NCBI GenBank assembly: GCA_963725615.1
Contig: CAVRZO010000021.1
Span: 1 to 64,000, forward strand
Direction of reading: 5' to 3'
DNA length: 64,000 bases
Origin: JAIQFF01 sp963725615
Lineage (GTDB): Bacteria; Acidobacteriota; Terriglobia; Terriglobales; Acidobacteriaceae
Below, in pieces: positions 26,686 through 35,566 of the stretch; position 1 is the first letter of the stretch; every line of letters starts with the position of its first letter. Below the pieces are notes generated by a model. That model had not been told where the DNA came from and did no database searches. It saw only the letters and a list, made by a program, of their open reading frames with translations. The translations under genes and the position numbers were made by a program.

Positions 26686-27717
26686 TTATGGCTTGTCGCT
26701 CAGTGATTTCAAGTGTGCGGCTGCGCTTTCTGGAGTGATGTCACGTTGGGGCATTCCCAGCATTTCGAATCCCACCATGAATTTTCGAATGGTCGCAGAG
26801 CGCAGAAGCGGCGGATAGAAGTGGGCGTGGAAATGCCATTCATGATGCGGGTTGCCGTCCGTGGGCGATTGATGAAAGCCCATGGAATAGGGGAATGGGA
26901 CATCAAAAACTTTGTCGTAAGTTGACGTCACTTGCTGCATCAACTGGGCCAGCTGGACGACTTCCGCATCATTAAATTCGGGAAACGTGCCCAGATGCCG
27001 GCGACTGCAAACCAGAATTTCGAATGGCCAGACTGCCCAGAAGGGCACCAGGGCGACGAAACCTTCGTTCTGGCAGATCACCCGAACCTGCTGCCGGTCC
27101 TCCAGTTGGACGTAATCGCACAGTAAACAAGTGTTATGTCTTTCGATGTGAATCGCCTGGCCGGCCAGTTCCTTGGCGGGGATGTCCGGGACGGAATGGG
27201 TGGCCCAGATCTGGCAGTGGGGATGGGGATTACTCGCACCCATCATCGAGCCTCGATTTTCGAAGATCTGCACGTGGTTGATCTGGGGCATCTGCGCCAA
27301 TTCGTGGAATTGGGCGGTCCAGGTACGGATCACGCTTTCAATCTCTTTTGGAGACATAGTGGCCAGAGTGAGGTCGTGGCGCGGGGAGAAGCAGATCACG
27401 CGGCACAGTCCGGGTTCTCCCTCCGCGACCAGCAATCCCCGGTTTTCCAAGTCGAGGCGGTCGTCGCGAACCCCGGGTTTGAGCGCCGCGAAATCATTGT
27501 CGAAAACGAATGTGCCGGTGTAGCGCGGATTGAGGACGCCGCCCGCCCGGGGATTTCCCGGGCAAAGGTAACAGGTGGGGTCGTACTCGGGCTCGTGTTT
27601 CGCGGCAATCTTCTCGACCTGCCCCTGCCATGGCCGTCCGGCTCGATGGGGAGAGACCAGCACCCACTCGTTGGTGAGGGGGTTTAGCCTGCGATGTGGA
27701 TCTTCCGTAAGCTTCAA
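26686..27717 (-). CDS. galT: Galactose-1-phosphate uridylyltransferase
   Basis: Leloir-pathway enzyme that swaps UMP between UDP-glucose and galactose-1-phosphate. The active-site motif SNPHPHCQIW contains the UMP-carrying His, and a zinc/iron-type site is suggested by CYLCPGN near the N-terminus. The C-terminal half has HHEWHFHAHFYPP. About 343 residues, the usual length. The TTG at 27717 is preferred over the TTG at 27732 because GGAGGGGG stands just before it and would otherwise be inside the coding part. It is divergent from galK, with a shared operator region between. Confidence 0.92.
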   Translation of the reverse strand: MKLTEDPHRRLNPLTNEWVLVSPHRAGRPWQGQVEKIAAKHEPEYDPTCYLCPGNPRAGGVLNPRYTGTFVFDNDFAALKPGVRDDRLDLENRGLLVAEGEPGLCRVICFSPRHDLTLATMSPKEIESVIRTWTAQFHELAQMPQINHVQIFENRGSMMGASNPHPHCQIWATHSVPDIPAKELAGQAIHIERHNTCLLCDYVQLEDRQQVRVICQNEGFVALVPFWAVWPFEILVCSRRHLGTFPEFNDAEVVQLAQLMQQVTSTYDKVFDVPFPYSMGFHQSPTDGNPHHEWHFHAHFYPPLLRSATIRKFMVGFEMLGMPQRDITPESAAAHLKSLSDKP

Positions 27718-27799
27718 TGACCCCCTCCGCAACTCGCCTTCCGTCCCTTGGGTTACAATGTACCCGACGCCTTACAGGTTTAAGACCAGGTTAAAAAGA

Positions 27800-27834
27800 T
27801 GTCAATTGACAGGAGATATCTGTCCGCCTATCTT
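27800..27834 (+). promoter_or_regulatory. Divergent galT-galK promoter region; galK promoter
   Basis: TGTCAATTGACA (27800-27811) is a perfect 12-base palindrome. Its right half gives -35 TTGACA (27806-27811), followed after 17 bases by TATCTT (27829-27834) for galK. Its left half read on the minus strand is a second TTGACA facing galT, though the -10 for that side (TAAACC at 27782-27777) is weak. Transcription of galK would begin near 27841, at the edge of the operator. Confidence 0.6.
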
Positions 27835-27841
27835 GTCATTC

Positions 27842-27855
27842 TGTAAGCGATTACA
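27842..27855 (+). promoter_or_regulatory. LacI-family operator (site 3, galT-galK)
   Basis: TGTAAGCGATTACA, palindromic apart from the pair at the two inner positions. It starts at the predicted galK transcription start and lies between divergent galT and galK. Confidence 0.68.
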
Positions 27856-27930
27856 TATGCGTATTTTATACTCCCAACTCAGGTTTCAGGTCCCGTTCTC
27901 GATTTGGCCCGGCATGATCATTCAGACCAT

Positions 27931-29094
27931 ATGAAGTCGGCAGAACTGGCGCGACACTTCACGGACCTGTTTGGGTCGGAACCTCGTATTTTTTCCGCCC
28001 CGGGACGGGTTAATCTTCTGGGTGAGCATACCGACTACAACGATGGCTTCGTAATGCCGTGTGCCATCGGCTTTTCCACGCGGGTTGCTATTTCTCCGCG
28101 ACCGGACCACAAGCTGGTCATACGATCCGAAAATTTTCCCGAGCAGCCTGAATTCGATCTGGAGAACCTGCCCAGCCGTGGCAAAGGTGTATGGTCGGAT
28201 TACGTCCTGGGTATCGCAGTCATGCTGCGCGAGATCGGGCATCCAACGGCGGGTGCCAGCTTGCTGGTTCGCGGTGAAGTGCCCATCGGCGCGGGGCTCA
28301 GTTCCTCGGCCGCCATCGAGGTGGCCAGTGCCCTGGCCTTGATGAGCCTCAACGGCACTCGGCTTTCGCTGCCTGAAGTGGCAAAGCTGTGCCAGAGAGC
28401 GGAGAACGTATTTATCGGCGCCCGGGTCGGCATCATGGACCAGTTCGTCTCCTGTCTCGGCCGGGCGGGACACGCGTTGCTGCTCGATTGCCGCTCCCTC
28501 GAGTTCAAGTTGATTCCCATTCCAGAGGATGTTCGCCTGGTGATCTGCAACACCATGGTGAAGCACGATCACGCCAGCGGCGCCTACAATCGTCGGCGCG
28601 AAGAATGCGATGAAGGAGTCAAGCTTCTGACCCGGTGGTATCCGCAGACGCGTGCTCTGCGGGATATTTCGCTGCAGCAACTCGAGCAGCACACCGGCGA
28701 GATCCCCGCGACGGTCTACAAGCGCTGCCTCCATGTTGTGACGGAAAACCAGCGCGTGCTGGAAGGCGCCAAATACCTGGGTGAGGGCGATGTGAACAAG
28801 TTCGGAGCTTTGATGCGGGAATCGCACCGCAGTCTGCGCGATCTTTTTGAAGTCAGTTGCCGGGAACTCGACGTCATGGTCGAAATCGCCGAGTCGCTGC
28901 ACGGCTACCGTGGCGGCCGAATGACGGGCGGAGGATTTGGCGGATGTACGGTCAACCTGGTGAAGGCCACTGACGCCTCGCGTTTTGCCGCGCAGATCTC
29001 GGAACGATATCAAGCAGCAACCGGGATTAAGCCCGATGTCTATGTCTGCTCCGCGGCCAATGGAGCGGGTACAGATTTGAATGGCCAGGGTTAA
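27931..29094 (+). CDS. galK: Galactokinase
   Basis: GHMP-family kinase that makes galactose-1-phosphate with ATP. It carries the galactokinase signature GRVNLLGEHTDYNDGFVMP, the GHMP ATP-binding motif VPIGAGLSSSAAIE, the catalytic-base region GIMDQFVS and the C-terminal GGRMTGGGFGGCTV. 387 residues, normal length. The ATG at 27931 is preferred to a TTG at 27904; the first residues are KSAELARHFTDLF. Cytoplasmic. It is paired with galT; galE is not in the window. The LacI-type operator just upstream implies induction by galactose or a galactoside. Confidence 0.96.
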   Translation: MKSAELARHFTDLFGSEPRIFSAPGRVNLLGEHTDYNDGFVMPCAIGFSTRVAISPRPDHKLVIRSENFPEQPEFDLENLPSRGKGVWSDYVLGIAVMLREIGHPTAGASLLVRGEVPIGAGLSSSAAIEVASALALMSLNGTRLSLPEVAKLCQRAENVFIGARVGIMDQFVSCLGRAGHALLLDCRSLEFKLIPIPEDVRLVICNTMVKHDHASGAYNRRREECDEGVKLLTRWYPQTRALRDISLQQLEQHTGEIPATVYKRCLHVVTENQRVLEGAKYLGEGDVNKFGALMRESHRSLRDLFEVSCRELDVMVEIAESLHGYRGGRMTGGGFGGCTVNLVKATDASRFAAQISERYQAATGIKPDVYVCSAANGAGTDLNGQG

Positions 29095-29323
29095 AGTTAG
29101 GGATCACTGGTTTTTTCGAAGCGCCGGTTGTGGGCGCAAGCCGCGGAGCGGCATAAGAATGTAGCCCAGGGCGCCCAGTCTTGGGTAAAGCAGCATGAAA
29201 TCATATAGCCCTGAAAGGGCGGAAGAATCTCGGCGTCCGTCCGAAATGCCCTTCATCGCCGGCTGCCGATTCGCAAGCGAATCGGTTTGTTCCGCTCTGA
29301 CAGATGGCTCCGGATGAGAGGTC

Positions 29324-30316
29324 CTAGATTGCGCGAGTTGAACTTCGCATCACCAGGTGGGTCGGAATCGAATAGTCCCGATGCGGGCTTTCTTCCTTGC
29401 GGATGAGCGCCTCGAGAGCGGCGAAAGCGGTCACCGCCAGTTGAGTTCTCGACAGGATCACCGTGGTGAGCGGCGGCTGGGTGAGATGCGCGAACGAAAT
29501 ATCGTCAAACCCAATCAGCGATATGTCCCCGGGAACACGCAACCCGGCCTGAAGAATTGCACCCAGCGCTCCAATCGCGGTCAGATCATTGGAAGTGATC
29601 ACGGCGGTAGGCCGCTGCGGCAATTTCAGCAGACTTCTCATGGCCATGGCGCCACCCTCGATCCGGTGGTCCCCTTTCTCGATCATGGCCTTGTCGGAGA
29701 GTCCCCGCGACTTGAGCCCGGAGAGGTACGCGTCGCGCCGCATGCGAGCCGATTCCAGATTCATGGGCCCGGTTATGAAGGCAATTCGTCGATGGTTGAG
29801 TGAAAAGAGATGCTGCATGGCTTCGTGAATGCCCTGGGCATAGTCGATACGAATGTTGGCGCTGTGGGGGCCGGTTTTGCCGGTATCCATGAAAACGGTG
29901 GGGATGTTGCGCCGGGTGAGTTCAGCAACCAGGGCCGGGTCGGCTTCGGACGTCATGATGGCAACACCGTCCACCTTTCGTTCGACCATGCGACGAACGC
30001 ATCCCGCCATTCGCTTGGGGTTGTAGTCCGTGTTCCCGATGATGACTTCCTGGCCACGCTCCACCGCCTGATCCTCGAAACTCTTCACCAGTTCAGGATA
30101 AAAAGGATTGGTAATGTCGGAGATGATGAGCCCCAGCATGCGGCTTCTCCCCGAAACCAGGGTGCGAGCGTGGGTGTTGGGATAAAAATTCAACTCTTCG
30201 ATGGCCTTACGGACACGTGCCGCGGTCCCCGGCCTCACTTTCTCCGAATCGTTGATGGTGCGCGAGACTGTAGCGGTTGAGACTTTGGCTCTTTTGGCGA
30301 CTTCTTTAATGTTCAT
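29324..30316 (-). CDS. LacI-family transcriptional regulator, likely of the galactoside regulon
   Basis: 330 residues from the ATG at 30316; the longer frame from 30394 only adds a non-family leader. The N-terminal helix-turn-helix is MNIKEVAKRAKVSTATVSRT with hinge RVRKAIEELNFYPN, followed by a periplasmic-binding-like effector domain (MLGLIISDITNPFYPELVKSFE; SLIGFDDISFAHLTQPPLTTV). It is divergent from the GH2 gene, with an operator between. The reading-helix sequence STATVSR is typical of regulators that bind TGTAARCGnTTACA-type sites, which agrees with the four sites found. Effector inferred to be galactose or a galactoside. Confidence 0.92.
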   Translation of the reverse strand: MNIKEVAKRAKVSTATVSRTINDSEKVRPGTAARVRKAIEELNFYPNTHARTLVSGRSRMLGLIISDITNPFYPELVKSFEDQAVERGQEVIIGNTDYNPKRMAGCVRRMVERKVDGVAIMTSEADPALVAELTRRNIPTVFMDTGKTGPHSANIRIDYAQGIHEAMQHLFSLNHRRIAFITGPMNLESARMRRDAYLSGLKSRGLSDKAMIEKGDHRIEGGAMAMRSLLKLPQRPTAVITSNDLTAIGALGAILQAGLRVPGDISLIGFDDISFAHLTQPPLTTVILSRTQLAVTAFAALEALIRKEESPHRDYSIPTHLVMRSSTRAI

Positions 30317-30434
30317 GCAAGTCCCACGAGGAAGGCCTTGAGGAGAACTCCATTCTAGCAATGATTGCGGGGCTAAGGAATCGCGGGTCCGCACCGAAGC
30401 CGGGACAGAATCCCGTGACCGTATCAGCTTGCAT

Positions 30435-30471
30435 TGTAAGCGTTTACAGAAATAGCCCGATGATAGATAAT
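30435..30471 (+). promoter_or_regulatory. LacI-family operator (site 4) over the GH2 promoter
   Basis: Operator TGTAAGCGTTTACA at 30435-30448. Its right arm supplies -35 TTTACA (30443-30448), and GATAAT (30466-30471, 5/6) follows after exactly 17 bases. A repressor bound here would cover the -35 box. It lies in the divergent lacI/GH2 interval. Confidence 0.68.
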
Positions 30472-30515
30472 GCAGCTCTCAATCCGCCATAGCGGCTGAC
30501 TAGCACAGGGGAACC

Positions 30516-32834
30516 ATGGACCGACGCAAATTCCTCAAGACCACTGGCACTTTCATTGCTGGCGCGACTGTCGCTCGCTCCGCCCTCGCCCACGCCGCAA
30601 CCGCGCCGACAGCTGCTCAGGGACGGTTGGTTCTGCCCTTGAATCGGAACTGGCGATTTAGCCGCACGGTCGTGGAAGGGGCGCACGCGCGCGATTTCGA
30701 CGACTCCAGCTACGAGCACGTCGTCATTCCTCACACCAACCTGCGCCTGCCCTGGCACAGCTTTGACGAGAAGAGCTATGAATTCGTCTCCAGCTACCGC
30801 CGCCGGTTCAAGCTTCCACCCGAAGCGCGGGGCCACCGCGTCTTCGTGGACTTCGAAGGCGTCATGACCGCCTCGACGGTGTGGATCAACGGCGAGCGTC
30901 TGGGCGAATACAAGGGCGGTTATACGCCTTTCTCCTTTGACCTCACGCCCCACATCGATTTTGACAAGGAGAACGTGCTGGCGGTGGATGTCGATTCCAG
31001 CGAGCGGCCTGACATTCCTCCCTTCGGCTATCAGATTGACTACCTGACTTTCGGTGGCATCTACCGCGAAGTTTCGCTCCGCATTGTGCCGGCGACGTTT
31101 ATCGAGAACGTCTTTGCCAAGCCCAAGGACGTGCTGACCGACCACCCCAGCCTCGATGTGGATTGCTACATTCAGCACTCGGAGGCATCGCGCGATGCAA
31201 TGACCCTCGAAGTCAGTTTGCGCGAGGGTGATCGTGTGCTGGCCAAGGGCGCGCAAACCGTTCCGCCCGCTGAGGCGAATGCTGAACCGGTTGCGCATGC
31301 GGTCCATGTCGGCAACCTTGGTTCCATAAAGTTATGGGACTTGGCACACCCCCATTTGTACACGGTGCAGGTTCGCCTGCTGCGCGGGACGCAGGCGCTG
31401 GATGAAGTGTCACGCGTTATCGGTTTCCGGGAAGCGCAATTCACCGACCACGGTTTCGAACTCAATGGCAAAGTGATCAAGCTGCGCGGACTGGACCGCC
31501 ATCAAACCTTTCCCTTTGTCGGCCAGGCGATGCCGGGCCGCGCGCAACGGCGGGACGCGACCATCCTGCGCAACAAGCTGAAGTGCAATATTGTGCGGAC
31601 CTCCCACTATCCACAGTCGCGCCACTTTCTCGATGCCTGCGACCAGATTGGTTTGCTGGTGCTGGAGGAAATTCCCGGCTGGCAGCATATCGGGGACGAG
31701 CCGTGGAAGCTGATATCCATCGACAACGTGAGCCGGATGATTCGCCGCGACTGGAACCATCCGTCCATTATTCTGTGGGGCGTGCGCATTAACGAGTCGA
31801 AAGACGATCATGACTTCTACGTCCGCACCAATGCGCTGGCCCACAAGTTGGATCCGACGCGTCAAACCGGGGGTATCCGCTACTTTCAGGAATCGGAATT
31901 CCTCGAAGACGTGTTCACCATGAATGACTTCGGGTTTCCGCTCAAGCCGCCCAATCACTCGCGCTATCTGAACACGGAGTTTGTCGGGCACACCTATCCC
32001 ACAAAAACGATTGATCAGGTGGAACGGCTTACCGAGCATACGATGCGCCACGCTCTCATCCACGACCAGTTGGCGTCCAACCCGCAATATGCCGGAGGCA
32101 TTGGCTGGTGCGCCTTCGACTACAACACGCATGGTGATTTTGGCTCCGGTGATCGCATCTGTTATCACGGCGTCACTGACATGTTTCGCGAACCCAAGCC
32201 CGCGGCTGGCTTCTACAAATCGCAGTGCGATCCCGCGGAAGAGGTTGTCCTCGAGCCGGCGTTTCATTGGGCGCGGGGCGACGCGTCGATCGGATTTTCG
32301 AAGGCGGTCATCTGCTCCAACTGCGACCACGTGAAGCTCTACATCGCCGACGAGCTGGTTGCGGACGTAGAGCCTGACCGGAAGACTTTTAAGCACCTTC
32401 AGTACGCGCCCTTCATCGTGGAACTGGGTGAGCTCTTTCACAAATGGGGCGACTTGCGTCTCGAGGGCTACATTCAGGGCAAGCAAGTGATCGTCAAGAA
32501 GTACTCAGGCAAAGGCATCGACCAGAAGTTCACGCTCTTGCCCGACGATACCAGCCTGTTCGCCGACGGAGCCGATACGACCCGCGTGGTTCTTCGCGTG
32601 ACCGATGAATTCGACGCCATCCGTCCCTTCGCCAACGATGCCGTCAAGTTTGAGCTGGAAGGTCCGGCCGAACTTATCGGAGACAATCCGTTTTCCGTGG
32701 TGGGTGGAACCGGGGCGATCTGGATTCGCGCCAAGGAGCAATCCGGAACCGTGCGGCTAACTGCGCTGCATCCGGTGTTGGGCAAGCAGATGGTGGATTT
32801 TACGATTGCCGCCGCCGTTCCAGAAACCGTCTGA
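30516..32834 (+). CDS. Glycoside hydrolase family 2 enzyme, probable beta-galactosidase
   Basis: 772 residues. A Tat signal (MDRRKFLKTTGTFIAGATVA) points to periplasmic action. Order: sugar-binding domain (about 40-190; LPLNRNWRFSR, HTNLRLPWH), immunoglobulin-like domain (195-305), TIM barrel (308-600) and C-terminal beta domain. The acid/base is Glu427 in WGVRINESKD and the nucleophile Glu488 in YLNTEFVGH. The substrate could also be a beta-glucuronide or mannoside; the galactoside reading rests on the neighbours galK, galT, GH42 and the shared operators. ATG start with AGGGGAACC before it. Confidence 0.9.
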   Translation: MDRRKFLKTTGTFIAGATVARSALAHAATAPTAAQGRLVLPLNRNWRFSRTVVEGAHARDFDDSSYEHVVIPHTNLRLPWHSFDEKSYEFVSSYRRRFKLPPEARGHRVFVDFEGVMTASTVWINGERLGEYKGGYTPFSFDLTPHIDFDKENVLAVDVDSSERPDIPPFGYQIDYLTFGGIYREVSLRIVPATFIENVFAKPKDVLTDHPSLDVDCYIQHSEASRDAMTLEVSLREGDRVLAKGAQTVPPAEANAEPVAHAVHVGNLGSIKLWDLAHPHLYTVQVRLLRGTQALDEVSRVIGFREAQFTDHGFELNGKVIKLRGLDRHQTFPFVGQAMPGRAQRRDATILRNKLKCNIVRTSHYPQSRHFLDACDQIGLLVLEEIPGWQHIGDEPWKLISIDNVSRMIRRDWNHPSIILWGVRINESKDDHDFYVRTNALAHKLDPTRQTGGIRYFQESEFLEDVFTMNDFGFPLKPPNHSRYLNTEFVGHTYPTKTIDQVERLTEHTMRHALIHDQLASNPQYAGGIGWCAFDYNTHGDFGSGDRICYHGVTDMFREPKPAAGFYKSQCDPAEEVVLEPAFHWARGDASIGFSKAVICSNCDHVKLYIADELVADVEPDRKTFKHLQYAPFIVELGELFHKWGDLRLEGYIQGKQVIVKKYSGKGIDQKFTLLPDDTSLFADGADTTRVVLRVTDEFDAIRPFANDAVKFELEGPAELIGDNPFSVVGGTGAIWIRAKEQSGTVRLTALHPVLGKQMVDFTIAAAVPETV

Positions 32835-32941
32835 GGGATTTACCCCTTCAGGAGAAAGGGATGTCCATTTCTGCGTTCTCCATTTGAGACCGTCGCAGGT
32901 TTCTGGCTAAAATACGTGTAATTTCACTTCGGGGGTCCGCC

Positions 32942-33868
32942 ATGAAGATTGGTTTCTCCCTGCCCAACATCGGGCCGATCGGCACGGCGGAAGCTATCAC
33001 GAAAGTCGCGCAGCGCGCCGAGGCCCTCGGATACAGCAGCTTATGGACGATCGAACGTCTACTGTATCCACTCAAGTTGCAGAGACCCTATCCGGGCACG
33101 CCGGACGGACACCTGCCGGAAATTTACAAGCACGTGCTGGATCCGCTCGACGCGCTCACTTACGTCGCCGCGCAGACTAAAAAAATCAAGCTGGGCACCA
33201 GCGTGCTCGACATGCCCTACCACAACCCGGTGGTGCTGGCGCGCCGGCTTACCACCCTCGACGTTCTTTCCAACGGCCGGCTGCTTGTGGGGTTGGGTCT
33301 TGGATGGAACAAAGATGAAATGGATGCGACCGGCGCCGACATGACCAAACGAGGTGCCCTGGCGGATGAATTTCTGCCATTACTCAGAGCCATTTGGACT
33401 GAGAATCCAGTGGAATTTCGCGGAAAGTTTTTCAACGTGCCCAAGTCTTACATTGATCTCAAGCCGGTGCAGAAGCCGCACCCTCCCATTTATCTGGGGG
33501 CGTTTGTTCCAGCGGCTCTCCAGCGCCTGGCAAAGCTGGCTGACGGATGGAATCCGGTTTTTCTCCCCGTGCCGGTCATGGCAGAGATGTTCGGCACCAT
33601 AAAACAGATGGCTAAGGAAGCCGGACGCGACCCGTCTGCCATGGCCATGGTGGTTCATGCCGTACTGGAGATCACCGAAAAGCCGCTGGGCAAGGACAGG
33701 GCGATATTCTCTGGTTCGCTCGAACAGATCAGCGAGGATGTGAGGGGCTGCGCCAAAATTGGAGCCGACGAAGTCTTCTTTGATCCGGCGTTTGCTCCCG
33801 GGGGGCAGTCGCTCGATCGCTGGTTATCTCTGCTGGAACAATTGCAGGGAATGATGACTGTAGACTAG
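32942..33868 (+). CDS. LLM-class oxidoreductase, F420-dependent type
   Basis: 308 residues of the luciferase-like monooxygenase fold: MKIGFSLPNIGPIGTAEAI, IKLGTSVLDMPYHNPVVLAR, LSNGRLLVGLGLGWNKDEM and KPHPPIYLGAF. The pattern belongs to the deazaflavin (F420) branch of the family, as in TIGR03619-type proteins, but FMN use cannot be excluded from sequence alone. The substrate is unknown. Convergent with the PPOX-class gene 22 bases downstream, which is also of a putative F420 type. Confidence 0.85.
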   Translation: MKIGFSLPNIGPIGTAEAITKVAQRAEALGYSSLWTIERLLYPLKLQRPYPGTPDGHLPEIYKHVLDPLDALTYVAAQTKKIKLGTSVLDMPYHNPVVLARRLTTLDVLSNGRLLVGLGLGWNKDEMDATGADMTKRGALADEFLPLLRAIWTENPVEFRGKFFNVPKSYIDLKPVQKPHPPIYLGAFVPAALQRLAKLADGWNPVFLPVPVMAEMFGTIKQMAKEAGRDPSAMAMVVHAVLEITEKPLGKDRAIFSGSLEQISEDVRGCAKIGADEVFFDPAFAPGGQSLDRWLSLLEQLQGMMTVD

Positions 33869-33890
33869 TCGTGGCGCGGTCGCTGCGGCT

Positions 33891-34331
33891 CTAGATGTTG
33901 CCCCATGCGGTGATGCGCACTGGAGTAATGCGAAGTACAGGAGCATTGTCGGCGAGCATATCCGCGTCATATTGGGGATACTTCGCTCGCAAGCTCCGGA
34001 TAGCCCGCTTTCGTTCCGCTGGCGCAGAAACCAGCACGGCTTCTCCTCGTACGAGCACGTACCAGAGACGTGTCCAGTCTTCGTCGTAGTGATCCACGAG
34101 CAATGCCACTTGCGGCGTCTCTTTGATGTTCTTCAGCCGCGCCAACCGACTCGGAGCCACGCGCTTCGGCTTGTGATCTATTGCGGAATAGAAAACCGAT
34201 CCTACGCAGACGAAGCAGATGGGAACAGCGTGTGGCCTTCGTTCGGCGTCCAGCGTGGCCAGCCGTGCGACCCGCGCCGTTTCCAGTTTCGCGCGAATCG
34301 CGTGCGAGATCAGCGGAAGTTTCTTGGGCAT
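33891..34331 (-). CDS. PPOX-class probable F420-dependent oxidoreductase
   Basis: 146 residues with the split-barrel flavin/F420 fold: ARVARLATLDAERRPHAVPICFV, VFYSAIDHKPKRVAPSRLARLKNI, VALLVDHYDEDWTRLWYVLVRG. The last is characteristic of the F420-binding PPOX group (TIGR03668-like). The reaction is unknown. No F420 biosynthesis genes lie in this window. Confidence 0.83.
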   Translation of the reverse strand: MPKKLPLISHAIRAKLETARVARLATLDAERRPHAVPICFVCVGSVFYSAIDHKPKRVAPSRLARLKNIKETPQVALLVDHYDEDWTRLWYVLVRGEAVLVSAPAERKRAIRSLRAKYPQYDADMLADNAPVLRITPVRITAWGNI

Positions 34332-34452
34332 GGCGAATCGATTCTAGTCTCCCTGGGCTTCATGCGTGTATCTCTTGTGCCGCCGCGGAGTTTCGCTCCG
34401 CCGGACAGCCGAGGGAGGCTGTCCCCACGTGGTCCTTGCCACGTGGCCGGTG

Positions 34453-35283
34453 CTAGATCTTCTGTCGGAGAAGATCCTCGACGTCGCCAATCTTTTCTCC
34501 TAACAGATTCAGCTTGCGGGACAGGCCCTGAATCTCTGACTCGGCGCGGCGGTTGACGTCGTAATCGAGCTCGCCGCGAAGGCGATCTTTTGTGTCCTGC
34601 CGGTTCTGGCTCATCATGATGACTGGTGCCTGGATAGCCGCGAGCATAGACAGGAACAGGTTGAGCAGGATGAATGGATAAGGATCCCATGCTTGCCCCC
34701 GCAAGACGACGTTGATCGCAGTGTAACCGGTGATGGCTACGGCAAACGTAATGATGAACGTCCACGATCCGCCAAAGCTGGCGACCCTGTCGGCGATGCG
34801 TTCGCCGAAGGTCATATCTTCCTCGATGACGTCGTTGGGATTACGGCTGGCGCGGATCTGCACCAGTCGCTGCGAGGCGTGAAACTGGCGGCCCAGAACG
34901 GTCAACATGTCCATCCCAGCGTGAGGCTTGCGTTCCAGAAGGGTGGCGATGTCGCGGCGGTCCACTTCCAGGCAAACACTTTCTTCAAGCGCGACAGCAT
35001 CGGTTTGATGCGGGGTCTGGTCGAGCATGGAGGCGAATCCGAAGAACTCGCCCTCCGCCGGCTGGTCGAGGACGACTTCCTGCTGGTCTTCATCCACGGT
35101 CGAGACCCGCACAACGCCGGAAACCAGAACGTAAGCTCGTCCGCCCGGATCGCCGATCTTCCAGATGCGCTGGCGCTGAGTAAAGGTCTTGACCTCGACC
35201 TGCCCGGCCAATACCGCAGTCTCTTCGTCGTCGAGTAGAGCAAACAGGGGGACACGTCGCAATATTTCTGGGCTGCACGCCAT
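34453..35283 (-). CDS. Cyclic-nucleotide-binding domain fused to DUF1003 membrane domain
   Basis: 276 residues. Residues 10-130 form a CAP-like cNMP-binding domain (FTQRQRIWKIGDPGGRAYVLVSG, EGEFFGFASMLDQTPHQTDAVA) without a helix-turn-helix. Residues about 155-245 are DUF1003: FGERIADRVASFGGSWTFI, two membrane helices, then WDPYPFILLNLFLSMLAAIQAPVIMMSQNRQ. The end is a coiled coil (ESEIQGLSRKLNLLGEKIGDVEDLL). It appears to be an inner-membrane protein gated or regulated by a ligand on the cytoplasmic side. The CAP-like part lacks a clear Arg of the phosphate cassette in the segment I inspected, so ligand binding is not assured. Confidence 0.88.
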   Translation of the reverse strand: MACSPEILRRVPLFALLDDEETAVLAGQVEVKTFTQRQRIWKIGDPGGRAYVLVSGVVRVSTVDEDQQEVVLDQPAEGEFFGFASMLDQTPHQTDAVALEESVCLEVDRRDIATLLERKPHAGMDMLTVLGRQFHASQRLVQIRASRNPNDVIEEDMTFGERIADRVASFGGSWTFIITFAVAITGYTAINVVLRGQAWDPYPFILLNLFLSMLAAIQAPVIMMSQNRQDTKDRLRGELDYDVNRRAESEIQGLSRKLNLLGEKIGDVEDLLRQKI

Positions 35284-35441
35284 CGATCACCTCGTTCAGT
35301 AGAGTGGACCGGGGCCGATCCGTTCAGAAGGATGTCATAAAGGTTGCAAGGCAACAACTGGCGGGATGAATCCTGAAATTCATGAACCACGAAGGGCACG
35401 AAAGATTACGAAGGCCTCAATCAGAGACAACCCCCACCCCT

Positions 35442-35536
35442 TGTCATTCCAGCCGGCTTTATCGGCGAGGAGTCTGCTTGCTGCCAGCGGCGAAAAAGCA
35501 GATTCCTCGCGCAAAAGTACGCGCTCCAGAATGACA
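35442..35536. repeat. Inverted-repeat element (TGTCATTCC ends)
   Basis: Left end TGTCATTCC (35442-35450) faces right end AGAATGACA (35528-35536), with further pairing inside (GAGGAGTCTGCTT against AAGCAGATTCCTC). About 95 bases, no gene. It lies between the CNBD-DUF1003 gene and the esterase gene. Confidence 0.65.
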
Positions 35537-35566
35537 ATCCTTTGGGGGATGTCAAATGGTTTGCAG

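Noticed and set aside
27922..29013. 363-codon minus-strand frame
   Set aside because: Shadow of galK.
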